In this document: piece after piece, positions 31,705 through 44,556 of the stretch | How positions within the stretch are numbered: the stretch's first letter is position 1 | Layout of the letters: each line of letters starts with the position of its first letter | NCBI RefSeq assembly: GCF_003711515.1 | Contig: NW_021167079.1 | Coordinates: forward strand, 4,867,387 to 4,931,386 | Source: Sodiomyces alkalinus F11 | Taxonomy: Eukaryota > Ascomycota > Sordariomycetes > Glomerellales > Plectosphaerellaceae | Length of the DNA: 64,000 nucleotides | Direction of reading: 5' to 3' | The notes under the pieces: generated by a model | What the model was told of the DNA's origin: nothing | The model's database searches: none | Seen by the model: only the letters and a program-made list of their open reading frames with translations | Program-made: the position numbers and the translations under genes

Positions 31705-34700
31705 TTAGTGCATCCGCCGCAGCTCTTCCACCATATTTCGCATCGCCTCGACCGACGGACCGAGTCCTTCCACGACCTCCTCCTGTCGAACCTCATTAAG
31801 GTCCAGGAATCGCTCGATCAGCTCGCCATCCACAAATCGGAACGGCGCATCCGCCGCCCGCTTCGCATTCCGGAATCCTCGCCACGAGTTGAAGGCCGCA
31901 GCCGGATCGTGCGAAGCGCCGCCCTGGCCCTGGCCCAGGAACCGCACCGCCTTGGCCAGCTGTTCCTGGAAAGGGAGCAGCAGGCTTCGGTAGGCCGGGT
32001 TGATATCCGCCACCACATAGAGGGAGCCTTCCACCTGTAACTTGAAAATTAGCTACTTCATCCTTCCTGGAAACACGGTCGCGGCGTGAAAAGTCGGCTT
32101 ACCGTTGCGAGGAAGGCCTTGGGCACGATGATGTCGTTCTCGCCAGGCGTGATGTGTAACGGCCGAATCTTGTTCACTTGTTCCCCGAGGCGCATTTCGC
32201 TCGTCACCCGCATCTGCTTTCGATCGTGCTCCGTCAGTGCATCCGGGTTCCGCTCTAATATCAACAGGTTGCCTTGTGCGTCTGCCTCTAGCCAAGAGTT
32301 CCCTCCGAGATGGCAAACGGCCGTAGCCCATGCGTACTCAAAGTGCCTCGATCTCTCCACCAGCTTGGCTTTTTCGCCGTTTTGCGGCCGCACATATTCG
32401 ATCACTGACACGGACTGCATCAGATCCGCCACACCGATCATGGTGCCCGACACATCCAGATCAACGGGGAACGTCGAAGGCCGAAAAGTGGCGAGTTTTT
32501 GCAGCTTCCCTTTCGTCGTAGTTTCCTCTATGTAATCGTATACGACGACAGTCTTGCTCAACCCGGCCACGATCAGGTCGTCCATGGTCGCAAGGCAGCG
32601 ACAGGCGCCTTTCAGCTCGTGGCTGACGATCTGGTACGGGTTCTTGTCCGAGTCAATGCCGAGAACCAAAATGCGACCTAAAACATGCCCCGCATCCCGG
32701 ACGTCGGGGTCGGCGAGGTAGCTCGTTCCCACGATGAACCGCTCAGCTTTATGCCCTGTGCTGTCGGGCAATTCCGCGCGGATGACGGCCTCTACCATTT
32801 CCACCGACGGCGAGGTATTGAGCGCAAAAGGCTTGCCGACGTGGCCCAGCACAATCTCGTCCACGAGTTGAAACACGCTCGAGACCATCTCTTCATCCCC
32901 GACCAGCTCTTTCTTGATGGTGCCAATGCCGAACACTTTGAGTCCCGGCGAATACGCGACACGGCGCACTGTTGCCCCAATGTGCAGTGGGTTGACCTGG
33001 GTCCTCCGCTCCGTGTCGACCTGGGCGATCCTGATGTGTTCGTCCGTGGCGACGAGGACGGAATCTGGGAAGCCCTCCGAATCAAACGGCGCAATGTACC
33101 TGACGTTCTCTGCCGTTGCGGCCGAGTAGATGATGCGGCCCTCGGCGCTGTAAATCAAGCTCGAATGCTCTGTTGTCGCGAAGACATTCCGCTGGCCCGG
33201 CGCACCTGGCCGAGGCAACACGTGTAGCCCCGCCTCCCGGTTCCCCAACGTGACGCTTTTGCGGCCGGACAAGGAGTAATCGTCCTTTGACACATTGAGC
33301 GAGACGACCTGTCCGTCCTCCATGGCGACGAAGAGGGTGGGGCCTGAAACGTCCGGCGGATGAAGCTGGACCAAGGCAACGTTTCGAGGAACCGAGACGG
33401 TATCGTCGTTTTGCTTGATCGTGTGTCCCTGAAGCGCCTCCAGGGTCCGGAGATTGACGATGGTCACTGATCCCTCGGACCAGAATCCCACAACCCCAAC
33501 ATCGGGCAGATCATGGGCCACATGGACGCAGGAAATCTGGCCGCTCTCACCACCCCTGACGTCCCCCCCGAGGACCTGTTCCCGGGCGGTCAAGTCGTCT
33601 GATATGTCCAATGACACGAGACGCGTGCCGTCGACGGACAACAAAACCCACCTGTCGTTCGCCGAAGCCCTGACGACGGAACTTCCTTCGGGTACCGTCC
33701 AGGTACTTACGCTGATGCCACTCTCGGAATCAAAGAGAGAGACTGTGTCTGGCGTGATCTGCAACATCTGACCGCTAGGTAGAGACGCTGCTACCAAAGT
33801 CGGTTGATCGAGGATGAGGCCCTGGAAATCAAAGACCTCTTCGACGCCGCCGTCTTGGTCGAAGCGGAAAACCCTCGTCTCGGTGACGAAAGATACGACC
33901 AGGGTATCTACCTGAGCCGAGCCGTACGACTTTAGTGAAAAGAGCCCGCGCACTCTTGGCAAGTCCCCCAGGATGCCAATGTCTTCTAGGGCGACGCTAC
34001 TCCGGACGCTCCGCAAGCTTCCGTTGTGGTGCACTCCACAGCCTGCCACAATCCGAGCCTGGCCGGACGAAAAGGCATTTCCGACCTGATTATCCCCGGC
34101 GTTCCCGAGGTCCATGATAGCAAAGTCGAGTATCGGGGCAATGTTGGGTACAGTCTGTACAAGGCGAATGACTTCGGATGTGAGGTCGAACAAGAAGAGT
34201 TGCGAATCTCCATGATGAGAGCCCAGGAAGAGCATGTCGTTCCCCATATAAACAAGACACGAAGCCCGGGAGGTCTTCCCTATGTACTTGACTGACATGC
34301 TTGTCACCACGACGTCATCGACCTCGAGGGTGAGCAAGTGCAGGCCGCCATAGTCGTCGGCGAGGAAGTAGTGGGTGACATCAAGTTCCGCCCAAGCGAC
34401 GAATATCTTCGGCTCCGCAAGCGTGTGGGTGACGCGGCTCTTCGTCAGGATATCAATGTAGACGAGCAGGGTCTCACCGACGACGATAAACCCTCCCAGC
34501 TGGGCCTTTGCGCCAGTGGTGTCGCGGTGGTGGTATCTCTTGACGGTAGGTTCCACAACGGTGACGGGTATGAGAATTCGGGCGAACGGGTCGGGTATCT
34601 CGAGGTCGAGCTCTCGGTCTCTCCTAGGGTCAAAGCGGGACACGTCCGTGTTCCTATCGTCGGTCATGAGCCGGTAGACGGAGAGACTGGCATCTTCTTT

Positions 34701-35533
34701 GTCGATGGCGGTCTGGTAGAGGAAGGCGATGGTGGGATGCTTGGTCTCGGTAGGCACGAAGATGCTCGACTTGACGAAGAGCTCCGAAAGGCGCACTTGG
34801 GCCCAGTCCCTCTCGATCCTCAAGTTGGTGTTCTTCCTGTTCCCTAATCGCATGACGTTCATAACGCCTTCCCATAGGTGCATGGCCATGAATCGGCCGG
34901 TGGGGTCGACGAGACATTTGCTCTGGCTTTCGGGTTCCCGCATGTGCGGCTCAGCCAAGTCTTCTATCACCTGTTCTGCCTGCAGCCTCCTAGCGTCGGG
35001 ATCCCATCTTGCCGTGAAGTAATGAAATCGGTCGGTGCCGACGAATAGCAGATCGGTGTCGGAGGTTTTCGGCCGGAGTCGTTGTAGGAAGGCAATGGTG
35101 CCGCAGACGTTGGCGGAGCTCACCAGGGTAATGCCATCGGTACTAACGCGGGAGATCTCTATCCTATTCACTTTACTGGGTGAATGTAAGCAGAGGCCGT
35201 CATCAAGGTGCGGGGACAGGCAGAGGGGCAGAGCTGGGGGGCGGGGGGAGGTCAAGTCGGCCGAGTCGAGCTATGAAGAGCTGCTGTGCCTCTCATCCAT
35301 TGGATTGAGGACCACCCATTGTTCCGTACAAAGGAAATTGAACGACGACCCGGCTCTGCTCAAGTCAAGCTTGCTGCAGCTCTCCGATGCTCCGGCCGTG
35401 CCGCATCTAGGTGGGTGGACGGGTCGGTATGGGAGACCTACGCAGTAACTAGAACGTCTTCATCCGGCCAAAGACGTATCGAGATGGCCTCACGTATGCT
35501 GCTTGGACGGTGGATGGGTGCAATGTAGGCCAT
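31705..35533 (-). CDS. DDB1: DDB1 (UV-damaged DNA-binding protein 1) orthologue, three exons
   Basis: Exons (minus) are 35442-35533, 32103-35175 and 31705-32034, giving 1164 aa (the family is about 1140). Exon 1 encodes MAYIAPIHRPSSIREAISIRL, and the phase-2 splice restores LVTAKVNRIEISR. Landmarks are TIAFLQRLRPKTSDTDLLFVGTD at the N-terminus, FLQR/LLFVG propeller blocks, and the C-terminal FNSWRGFRNAKR with FVDGELIERFLDL. DDB1 is the triple beta-propeller adaptor of CUL4 ubiquitin ligases, acting in nucleotide-excision repair and replication control. In Neurospora crassa the orthologue (DIM-8) is part of the complex that directs H3K9 methylation and DNA methylation. The large exon is open over 3 kb. 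Distinction from CPSF160 and SF3B3 relatives rests on the ends and size. Confidence 0.92.
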
Positions 35534-36439
35534 GCTGTCGTGATGCGACAAAAGGGAAGTGGACGTGGCGGAGAGAATCCCTCGTGCCAAATATTCCGAC
35601 CGGTGATGTCGATTGAAGAGGGAGGGAGAGCTCCTGGAGTTCTTGGCTTCGGACATAAGCCCCCCACATAGCTCCGGCAAGCGTTATCGATAAGATGACT
35701 GAAGGTTCCCCAAGCTTTCCCTGATGAGGTGCAGCTCCAGGTGGTACGTGCACGCACGCAGGCCAGTGAAGCTACTGCTAATGCTGTAACTTGATTACTT
35801 CTCCCAACCAACTGTTCCCAATCGTCCCAAACGCCCTCTATACCAGGGGCACGAGAGAGCCAAACGGTCGTGCTTACAGTCCAGTCGATCCATTACCCTT
35901 GGCTCGCTTGCCTTCTTATCTTTCAATTTCTGATTATCACATTGAAACTTTTGAACGTGGGTGCGCAATGGTTTGGGCTTGCCTACACCTACTTCGTCGT
36001 GACAAACACAATGATCGAGGCGGTCATTGTGAAGATTTTTGATCCATTGAAGTCTCTGACATTGTTCGTCGGGCTCCGAGATTTGCAGGTCTCCCGTCTT
36101 TCCATCTCCCGACACGGCTGGGTATAGTTTAAGAAAGATCCGATACTCATCACAAGATACTCATCAGAGGCCCACAAGACGTGGATTAGTTTGAGCTCAT
36201 TCTACTCTATCCACTAGAGCAAGCAGTACAGGACCTGTTTGGCACACTTCCACGTGGCAAGCAGAGCGTTAGCCGATGAGTTAACGCTCATGCACCCATA
36301 CACCCCCCATAGGTTCGTCCGAAGCGGTGCATGAGGAAAGCTGTTCGCCGTCAAGCTCAGAATCGCAACGTTGCTCAAGGGTGACAAAGCCCCCAAATGT
36401 GCCTTCGGGAAAGCGAAAGCTGTCCTCACAAGAGGAAAT
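35534..36439. other. Intergenic DNA, DDB1 promoter
   Basis: No gene recognised. Frames under 110 codons lack support. Confidence 0.45.
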
Positions 36440-37235
36440 TTATGGGCACCGTTTGTTAGGAGGCTCCCACAACATGCCCCAGTTTCGATGAATCTCGTCC
36501 AGCCCGAACCTTCTCAGAGAGGTTTCGGCTACGTCGATGTCACGGTAACCGCACTTTTGGTAGAGCCTCCTCCCCGCAACGGACGATTCAAGAAAGGAGG
36601 GGATATTGAGACGGGCAGCCTCTTGCATACCCCATGACATGAGCTGCTGACCAATGCCACGGCGCTGGTGTTTGGGGTCTATCACCAAAATGTGAAGATC
36701 TTGGGAAGGGAGGCACAGGTCGTAAGCCCGGCCCGATCAAAAAATAACGGAAAAAAGGACAGAGAACCGACGGGGGCCGGTGAAGCTTTCAGACTTCCGG
36801 ACTTCCAGACTTACAGACCCAGGGCTTCCCAACCATGGCGCGCTCGCGCATCTTATCAATGGCACCAAAAACCAAGTCGGCCGCCTCCTTGTTGACGCCT
36901 GGACCCCAGACGCGGGGTTTCGGCGGCGGGGTGGCATCCGGGTAAACAGCCCACTTGGCCCAACCGAGGACGGCATCGTCATCGTCATCGTCGGCGTCGG
37001 CGTCCCTCTCGGCTTCGGGATCGACAGCGACGAAGATACGGGCACCTGGCTCCTCGCGCAAAAGGGATAGGAGTTCTCCGGCCCGTTTATCGTCGGCACC
37101 GGGATCGAAGGGACCTGGGAAGACGACGGGGTTCAGGGCGCTGTCGGCAAAAGCGAGGGTTTCAACGGCCGCGCATCGTCGCAGGAGCGGGAGGTCGGAC
37201 TCGGACCCGAGCACTCGACGAATTTCGACTGACAT
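36440..37235 (-). CDS. GNAT-family N-acetyltransferase, two exons
   Basis: Exons (minus) are 36815-37235 and 36440-36699, giving 226 aa. The start MSVEIRRVLGSESDLPLL suits the first GNAT strand and helix. The splice (donor GTAAGT, acceptor CCCAAG) yields WVYLHILVIDPKHQRRGIGQQLM, the acetyl-CoA-binding Q-R-R-G-I-G loop. FLESSVAGRRLYQKCGYRDID then forms the last strands, the usual fungal GNAT ending. An acidic Asp run (DADADDDDDDA) lies near the middle, before LGWAKWAVYP. It probably acetylates a small amine or a protein N-terminus; the substrate is unreadable. It is divergent from the XPF/ZIP2-like gene, 887 bp away. Confidence 0.85.
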
Positions 37236-38122
37236 GACGGGCCAACGGGGCAATGGGCAAGTCCGGATTCACTATGAGTGTGGTGTTTACAGAGTACCTA
37301 CTCTGCTTACCTATTTGAAGTCTTGAACTCACTCGAGGTGGTCGCTGGTACTTATAGGTAGGTACCAAGGCTGCGGGGCACCCGGGGGACCCGCTGGACC
37401 CTCATTCCTGACCAGCACTGTGAAGAATTGGAGATTCTTTTTGGTCCCCATGTCATCAACCACCTCCACAAGATGACATCCTCGCCGGATGAGTCAAGGT
37501 CGGTTGGTTGCCGACTGATGCGACGCTGATGCAAATCACATACAGAGAAATACGTTCCTTACTCTCTATGATTTGAAAGAGGAGCAATCGCGAACCCGCT
37601 GAAAAAAAGTTCCGGTCAATTGCTGACATCGCCCCATCACTCAATATCCTTGCTCCAAGGCTAAAACTTACCAGAAACCGGTGCTGGCTCCGGGATATGT
37701 CGGACGGTGAGGCTCGGTGAGGCTCGGTGAGAGACGTTAGAATGCCTGTCCTTACGGTACCGAGTACATGCCCACCGTAAGGTAGGTACCTTAGCGATCG
37801 ATGGGTCGTTCATGGCAGGAGTAACCTCGCCCAGGTAGATATACATACCTCTAGCACTCTCCTTCCCGACAGGCTCCTGGGCCTGAGCCCTAGGGCTCGC
37901 CCTTTCTGTCCTTCATAACGTAACTGCCGCCCCATTCCTTGCGTGTCCATCGCGAGTCCCTCTCCAACTGCCTCGTCCAAAGGGAGTGGCTTCCTGTGCT
38001 CTTGAGTTTCTTTCTCCCCTTCACCAAACCCCCTCCTGTACCCAGCATCTCGCTGCACCGTACTTACCTCCAGAGCCGCGTCGCCAAGTATTCTGACCAG
38101 TTGTCCTTCCGTTGCTGAGGAC
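37236..38122. promoter_or_regulatory. Divergent intergenic region GNAT / ZIP2-like gene
   Basis: 887 bp between divergent starts. No coding sequence seen. GGTAGGTACC and TAGGTACCTTAG words occur near 37355 and 37780, and a 10-nt GGTGAGGCTC unit is duplicated near 37707. A shared promoter is inferred only from orientation. Confidence 0.4.
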
Positions 38123-41020
38123 ATGGAGGACTGGGAGTCCTGGGACCGTTGGGCACGGTATGATCATGATGGCATCGCTGAATACCGAACCACCCTAGAG
38201 CAAGTCCGGGTCGACCTGGTAGCTTCGGGTCATATCATTGACGGCCAAAACCAGCCCTCACGAAAACTGGAAGCACTTTTCGACTCGGTGCCTTTCTTTA
38301 GCGACGATGATGTTGATGATGTTGTTCCTCTCGTTGACGAATGGTTTCAGCCGCTCTCCCTATCGCTCCATGACCTCGATTCCGCCGTCGAATCCGGCCT
38401 CGGCTCCGCTCTCGACTCCGAACTCGACCCTCCTGACAAGACCGCTGCCACCTTCCTGCACCATTTCGATCACGGCACCCCCGCCTCTCCCGACGCTCAC
38501 AATCTCGCCGAAGCCGCCCTCACGAGCCTCTCACGTCCTGTTCTCGACTTGAAGCTAGAGCTTCCTCTACTCAAGAGCGACCCTCAACTTGATTTCAGAC
38601 AGTTTCTCGCTGAATTCGCGGCCGAGTCGCGGCCCAACCCCTTGCACGCATCTATCTCTATTTTACCCTGCGAGCCTGTTGACGATCATGAAGACGCTGG
38701 CTTGGAGTTTCCTCGCTCGTCTGAAGTCTTTCGCCGGCGTCTCGATGACGAGCTGCAGCATGAGGTCCTCGACTACTCCGAGGAGCATCTCGTGCTTGTG
38801 ACCGAAATTCAATACATCGAACCTGCTCCTATGGACCTGTCCTCGTTCATTCTTACCCAGCTGGACCAACGTGATGTAAGACGAATCCCCAAGAACCTTG
38901 CTACAGGACCCTTCCGGTGACCATATGCTCATTTGTTTCGTGTGTTTCAGGATAAACCCGAGGCTCTTACACCTCCTTTACTGCCGGTCTCCGGTAGCCC
39001 TGAGCCTTTCATTCCCTCCCAGTCGGATGCCAGTGTACCCTTTCTCTCCGATCCATCCACTCTCATGGATGAAGACTTGGAAAAGATCATGGGTGATGCC
39101 TTGGACGAAGACCGACAGCTATCAGGAGATGTGACAGTCTTACTCCCCAGCACCCCTCCGGAGCTCTTCGATGCTCCTTTGGCGGCCCACCACGCCAAGA
39201 TGTCGGATCTGATGTTGGAGCCCCCTGTCCTGTCTGGATATGTCCGGTCTTCTTCGATACATGCAGCTAATGGATCTTCCGTCGATATCGATGCCTCTAT
39301 CGGAGAAGGCTTACGTAGCTCTCCCCGGGCGCAAGGCGTCGCGGACGACGCGGAATTTTCCGTTGCTGATGAAAAGTGGCTATTCGAGCTCATCGAACAC
39401 AACCGTGAGCAGGTAATTCAAGAGGTTGCTCAAGAGTATCTGGATCCCCTTGATGGGACTGCTAGAATTCCCGTCCCGGTGCTCGATCTCGAGATTCCTG
39501 ACCCAGACTGGAAGACGCACACTGCCACTTCCGAGGCAATGTTTTCGTACCTCACCCAGGCTTACAGCCTTCACTTCAACGCCAAGCCTTGCAAAAGAGA
39601 CTTTCGACTTGACAAGGAGCTCCGCTGGATTCCTTTCCCGCCTAACGCTGCCATAGTAAACTTGGAAGAAACCATTGGCGACGTCGCTGAAGTCGTGCAA
39701 CAGCTCGAGCTATCCACCCGCTCACCTAGCCCTAGGAACGCGGATTGCATCCCGCCGAGACCTGGTCTACGGTTCATCGACCCGGATGATGTGGACGAAC
39801 CCATTCTAGAGCACGACCGAGAGAGCACGGCCGAGCTGGACGGTGAAATGAACGTTTCGATCCCTCGCGGTCTATTCGTCGCCACACCCCCAAGCGATGA
39901 TGACGATGATGACCTTATGGCCTTGGTCAGGAAGCGAAAATCCGACGCTACAAGTTGGAATGCGCTCTCTGTTCAAAATGCTTCGTCGTCGAACACGCCA
40001 CTGTCCAGTCTTGACACCCCGCATAGGGATCCCCTGTTCACCAGTAAGAATGATCCTTACGCAACAGAGAAGTTGCTCTCAAGCTACATTAACCTGCGAG
40101 CTCCCAAAAAGGTCAAGTTAACCACCAGTGAACATTTCCCGTCGGATCCTCTTCGAACGAGAAAACAATCCACAGTAACCAACTCACGGATTTCCGAAAC
40201 TGAGCCGGCGCCATGTCGCTGGACAGCCCCCGGCCCCCAGTTGGATCCTCCTGCGGAGCCCGTTCGTCTCATCATCTCAACGACAACACCGCGAAGTCTT
40301 ATGTCGAGCCTCCGCAATCACCTACGAGGGGTAGAGCTCTTGGACCGCGACTTGAGCCTCGAGAGTTCTTGCAATTTCCCTTGCCAAAATTTTGACCGCA
40401 AAGGTGTTAATATTTTGCCGCTCATTTTTGAAGCTGATATCATAATTTCTCCTTCAACCGGGATCATTGCTACCACACTTCTCAAAGTCCGCCAAAAGCC
40501 TCTTCCGGGATCTGGAAGCACCATGTCGAAGATATGCGAACGTATCGCAAAGGTTGCTCCCTTGTACGAAAGGCTGATCGTTCTCGTGTCTGAAAATGCC
40601 CAGGACGAGACAGCTGGACCTCTGTCCGAAACCGACGCCCATGCCTATTCTGACTTTGTCCTTTCTACCATGTCTCTTGAGGGTACTACTAGTGTACAGA
40701 CCTTTTATGTTCCCGGTGGGCCCCGAACATTGGGGGCCTGGGCTACATGGATTCTATGCGCGAACTTGCCTCCGGCCCAGGTGCAGAAGATGCTGTCCGG
40801 AGAAGAGACGAAGTGGGAGGGCTTCTTCCGCGCTGCCGGCGTGAACGTCTATGCGGCACAGGTCCTGAGTCTTTGTCTAGAAGAGAGATACGGTGGAGAG
40901 GGCTTGATGAGGTTCCTTCAGCTGTCGAAAGACGAAAAGGTCGCTGCTTTTGAAGGCCCCATCTTCAGTACCGAACTGCTGAAACGAGTGTCGGAACACT
41001 TGCATAGACGCTTGGGATGA
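38123..41020 (+). CDS. XPF-like / ZIP2-SHOC1-like presumed meiotic protein, two exons
   Basis: Exons are 38123-38875 and 38951-41020 (75-nt intron, GTAAGA donor, TTTCAG acceptor), giving 940 aa. The N-terminal 550 residues are acidic, low in conservation and rich in Ser/Asp/Pro. The C-terminal 300 look folded: LIISTTTPRSLMSSL, EADIIISPSTGIIATTLLKV, ERIAKVAPLYERLIVLVSE, then FFRAAGVNVYAAQVLSLCLEE and a final LLKRVSEHLHRRL helix. This order matches an inactive XPF-type nuclease core followed by a helix-hairpin-helix-like tail, as in ZIP2/SHOC1, the ZMM proteins that stabilise meiotic crossover intermediates. The catalytic ERKxxxD of active XPF nucleases is not visible. The assignment is inferred from architecture and recall of fungal homologues. 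Confidence 0.55.
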
Positions 41021-41557
41021 TGATACGCTCAGGAGGTATCTCGCATCTGATCGTTTTCTAGCACTTACATACCTTGCAGCTTGCTCCGGATCCTCGACTT
41101 GACAGTGCTGCTGGGCTTTAAGCCCTTGCTTCTGCTTGCTTCCCTTCTGCAAGGAGCCTTTTCAATCCAAAGCGTCTAGTCGTGGGAGCAGGGATGTAGA
41201 GAGAAGCTGGAGCAAATAAAAATGTAAAAATGTTCGCTAGACTAGCAAAGTAACTCGCTTCGAGATGATCTATAAAATAAACAAGTCCTTTCCCAGAACA
41301 AACTCCGAATTTCTATCCCAATTTTCTATCCCTTGTACCCATACCCACGGTCCCGAGTTCTATAGCCCAAGATTATGCCCTTATATAAACTCCGTAGGGC
41401 AATGCGGCATGTGTTGTACAAACGCCTGATGTGTCGCCAATGCAAGTTCCCAAATGCGCTCCAAAATACAAGTCGAAATATGTACATAAAATCGTCAGAA
41501 AAGGGGGGGGGGGCTGTTAGACTGGCCCAGTAGTCAAGGGACAAAGGGAGCCCATCA
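41021..41557. other. Convergent intergenic region
   Basis: 3-prime flanks of the ZIP2-like gene and the peroxidase gene. No gene seen. Confidence 0.5.
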
Positions 41558-42836
41558 TCACTGCAGATCTGCAGGGATAACGTCGCCGTTGAAGAGGAGG
41601 TCGGTGGCAGTGTCCAGGAGACCTTGCATGAAGCGGTCGAGCTGAGACTGGTCGGGGGCGTCAAAGGAGCCGCGGGAGGGGGGCAGGGCGCGGCTGCACT
41701 CGGTCATGGAGTTGAGCTCGGGGACACCGAGGAGGCTGACACGGATATATTCGGCTGCGTAGGCCTGGGGAAAGGGAGTTTGTCAGTGTATGTGTGAGGA
41801 GGAGGAGGGAAAGGACGAATGGAACGGGCGTAATTCATCGACAACGTACCTTGTTCCAGCTGGACTGGGCGGAGGGATCGGCGTAGGACCGCCAGGTGGC
41901 GTGGGTGCGGGGGTCGTTGGCGATGTTGAGGTCGCTCTGGAACTTGAAGACGCGGGCGGGGGCGTCGTCGTCGAGGGTCTCGGAGAAGTACTCGGTGTCC
42001 CAGACGCCCGGGGTGGAATCCTGCGGGTCGCCGGCGCGGTCCACGTCGATGCTGTGCTGCTGCGAGGCGCTGTGGGCGCCCAGGAGGGCGACGACGCCGT
42101 CGGCGGAGATGGTCTTGTTGGCGAACATGTCGATGATGCGGTCGGCGTCGTCGAAGGGGCCCGGCAGCAGGCCCCGGGGCCCGGCGACGGCGACGTCCTT
42201 CCGGCCGGCGAAGAAGCGGATGCGCGGGCCCAGCGGGCAGACGACGGTGGCGACCTGGGCGGCGAACTGGATGACGTCGGCCATGGAGACGCCGTGGCTG
42301 GCGTACTTGGCGTGCCAGGTGCGGACCTGGTCGCAGGCGGTGCCGAGCCCCCTGTTCTCCGGGGTGCGGTCGCACTCGTCGGTCAGGGCGATGGAACCGT
42401 CGGCGCCGGTGCCGTCGGAGTGGATGTCCCAGGTGCCGGCGTCGTGGAAGGCGAGGCGGATGAGGGCGCGGGCGAGGTCGTTGCAGCGGCCGGCGGTGCC
42501 GGTCAGGGCGGGGGCCATCTCGTCGGCGATGTGTTTCCAGACGCAGCAGGTGTCGATGTTGCAGAGCCACGAGCCGAGGGGAGGGGTGCCGAGGAAGTAG
42601 GATGCGTGCGAGATCAGGTCTTGCGGGTTGCCGGTGCCGCGGAGAATGGCCTTGATCTCGCGTCCGGTGCGGGTGAGTTGGCGGTCGGAGAGGTGGACGA
42701 GGTCGCCTAGTAGGGCGGTGGAGGGGCCGCTGCCGCCCTGTCGAGCTTGGATTTCGGACATGGTCTTGTCCATTCCTGGGAAGGCTGTTGTGAAGCCTGC
42801 CGTGCAGACCACCGCTAGAAGGAATGAGGCCCTCAT
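41558..42836 (-). CDS. Secreted class II-type (ligninase-like) heme peroxidase, two exons
   Basis: Exons (minus) are 41850-42836 and 41558-41764, giving 397 aa. ATG at 42836 begins a signal peptide (MRASFLLAVVCTAGFTTAFP). The distal heme site is RLAFHDAGTW, carrying the Arg and His that cleave peroxide. The proximal heme-ligand His is in VVALLGAHSASQQ. Acidic and Ser residues for calcium surround both (GADGSIALTDE). Eight Cys (WLCNIDTCC, GRCND, DECDR, TACDQ, VVCPLG, TECSR) suit four disulfides. Class II enzymes oxidise phenolics, Mn or dyes extracellularly; in ascomycetes the natural substrate is unsettled. I cannot place a surface catalytic Trp or a Mn triad with confidence. The 85-nt intron uses a GTACGT donor. 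Confidence 0.9.
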
Positions 42837-44556
42837 TGTGGGTGGGACGGACAAGAAAAGGCTGTAGGAGCGCAAGGAGAGTAGGCAAGGCAGAGTCTAG
42901 ATGGGATACCGATGTATGCAAGTCACCGATTCAAGAAGCCTCAGTAATGGTCACGAAGGGTTCTAGACCTGGTGGGGTGTGGGTGTGGGTGATCGTTTGG
43001 AGGAGGTAGGGAACCAAGTTGGGCGGGAGGCAAGTCGTTGATGGCGATGATATTCGAGAGTTGGATGTGGGATGGAGAGAAATAGCATGACCTTAAGTAC
43101 ATATGAGCCACAGCAGACAGAGCCCTCTGAGACACAGATAACATGGGGGTATAGCGCCCGTGGTGAGATCACATCGTGGTGGTCGACCAGGAAGATCCGC
43201 ACCCTCCCGGGGAACTTCAGGTCATGCCGGGAAACCAAGCGGGAGTGTGCTGACGGTGGGGTGACAAGGGGCTTAGGTCTAAATCCGACGTGTTTCTGCT
43301 TTGAAGCTGCGGTGCTTGGACGGTAATCGTCGAAGTAGGACGGAGTTGTGTCCGACTACGATCATTGGGCATAGGCATTGGGTATTGGGTATTAGACGAC
43401 CAGGTGTAGGGGCGGTAAGGGGAATGGATGGAATGTGCTTCTGACCAGTCTGACCGAGACACCCTGGGCCTGATCGGCCATGGCGATTGCCGATCCCAAA
43501 GGAGAGAAAGCATTGATCCAAGGAAGATTGGCTTGATCAAGTCCGGGGCAGTGGGTAGTGGGTAATTGGCTGTGCATTCCCCAAGGCACAAACCGACGGA
43601 CCAGGCTCCGGAAGCCAAGATATTGATAGACAATGAAACAATGTGGGAAATACAGGCCTCGTCCGTCGTTATTGGCGAGAGGAATGGGCTGGGTGCTGGG
43701 CCCGCTGACGCTGAGGGACACTGCCGATGCAGCACGGAGGCGCGGTTGACGAGCCAATCTGATGCCAGGATCAGCCACGCAGTTCACGACCCAGGTGTCA
43801 GGGGCACGGCACCACCCGCTACCACTTAGTCTTATGACTCTAATTATAGCCCAGTCATGCGTTGGTAGACCGAGATTGTACGTAGCCTGGCCTGTCGGTG
43901 AGGAGATCAGATCAGTGGTCGTGGTGATTTGCTCGGAGACTAGGTGGAAGATTGGAAGATGGAGTCTCGGGATGCTGTTCGTATCATTGATCCAGATCGT
44001 CGTACGTCTCGAAAGTTGTGTCTATCGATGAGGACTTGGCGAATGAACCTTGGTTCGTGGTCGTGTTCTATAAGGCCGTAAAGCGTAAGAGAACCCAATC
44101 CCTAGGCAAAGTTGTACTGCATGCAAGATGCTGCGACTAGAGGCTTTTGGGCTTGATTGGCGGCCCATCGATCGGGTGGTGAGAAAGTCGAGCAAGAGCG
44201 AAATCCCATCGGGGAGCCCGCAACATGCTTCTGGAACGTCCGCGGTGAGGGCGCGGGAGGACGCCGAAGCCGGGGGTAGGTGCGTGCCGTCTCACCGAGC
44301 TGCAGCTAACCCAACCAGGGCAACTGTGCTGATTGCGGATACTGAGTACGAAGTAATGAATGGGCTTATTTGCATCCTCCCAGTGCCGTGTCACTGCCAC
44401 TGTCACTGTCATTGTCACATCACCTGCCATTGTGCCGACTCGGACTGCGGCCAAAAGACGAGAGGCCCCTGTCCTAGAGTCGTCGACATCATGAGGACTG
44501 TGTTTCTGCATCACCCTTCAACAAAGTCCGCATGCCTTGTTGCCAATTATAGCTCG
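42837..44556. other. Intergenic DNA (1.7 kb), no gene seen
   Basis: Peroxidase promoter and the 3-prime flank of the WD gene. Frames up to 200 codons occur but resemble nothing. A run of imperfect CACTGT/CATTGT units lies at about 44384-44425. Confidence 0.45.

Noticed and set aside
44384..44425. CRISPR-like or regulatory array of CACTGT/CATTGT units
   Set aside because: Units are 6 nt, imperfect and contiguous, without spacers. A simple slippage repeat explains it, and CRISPR is not expected in a fungal nucleus.
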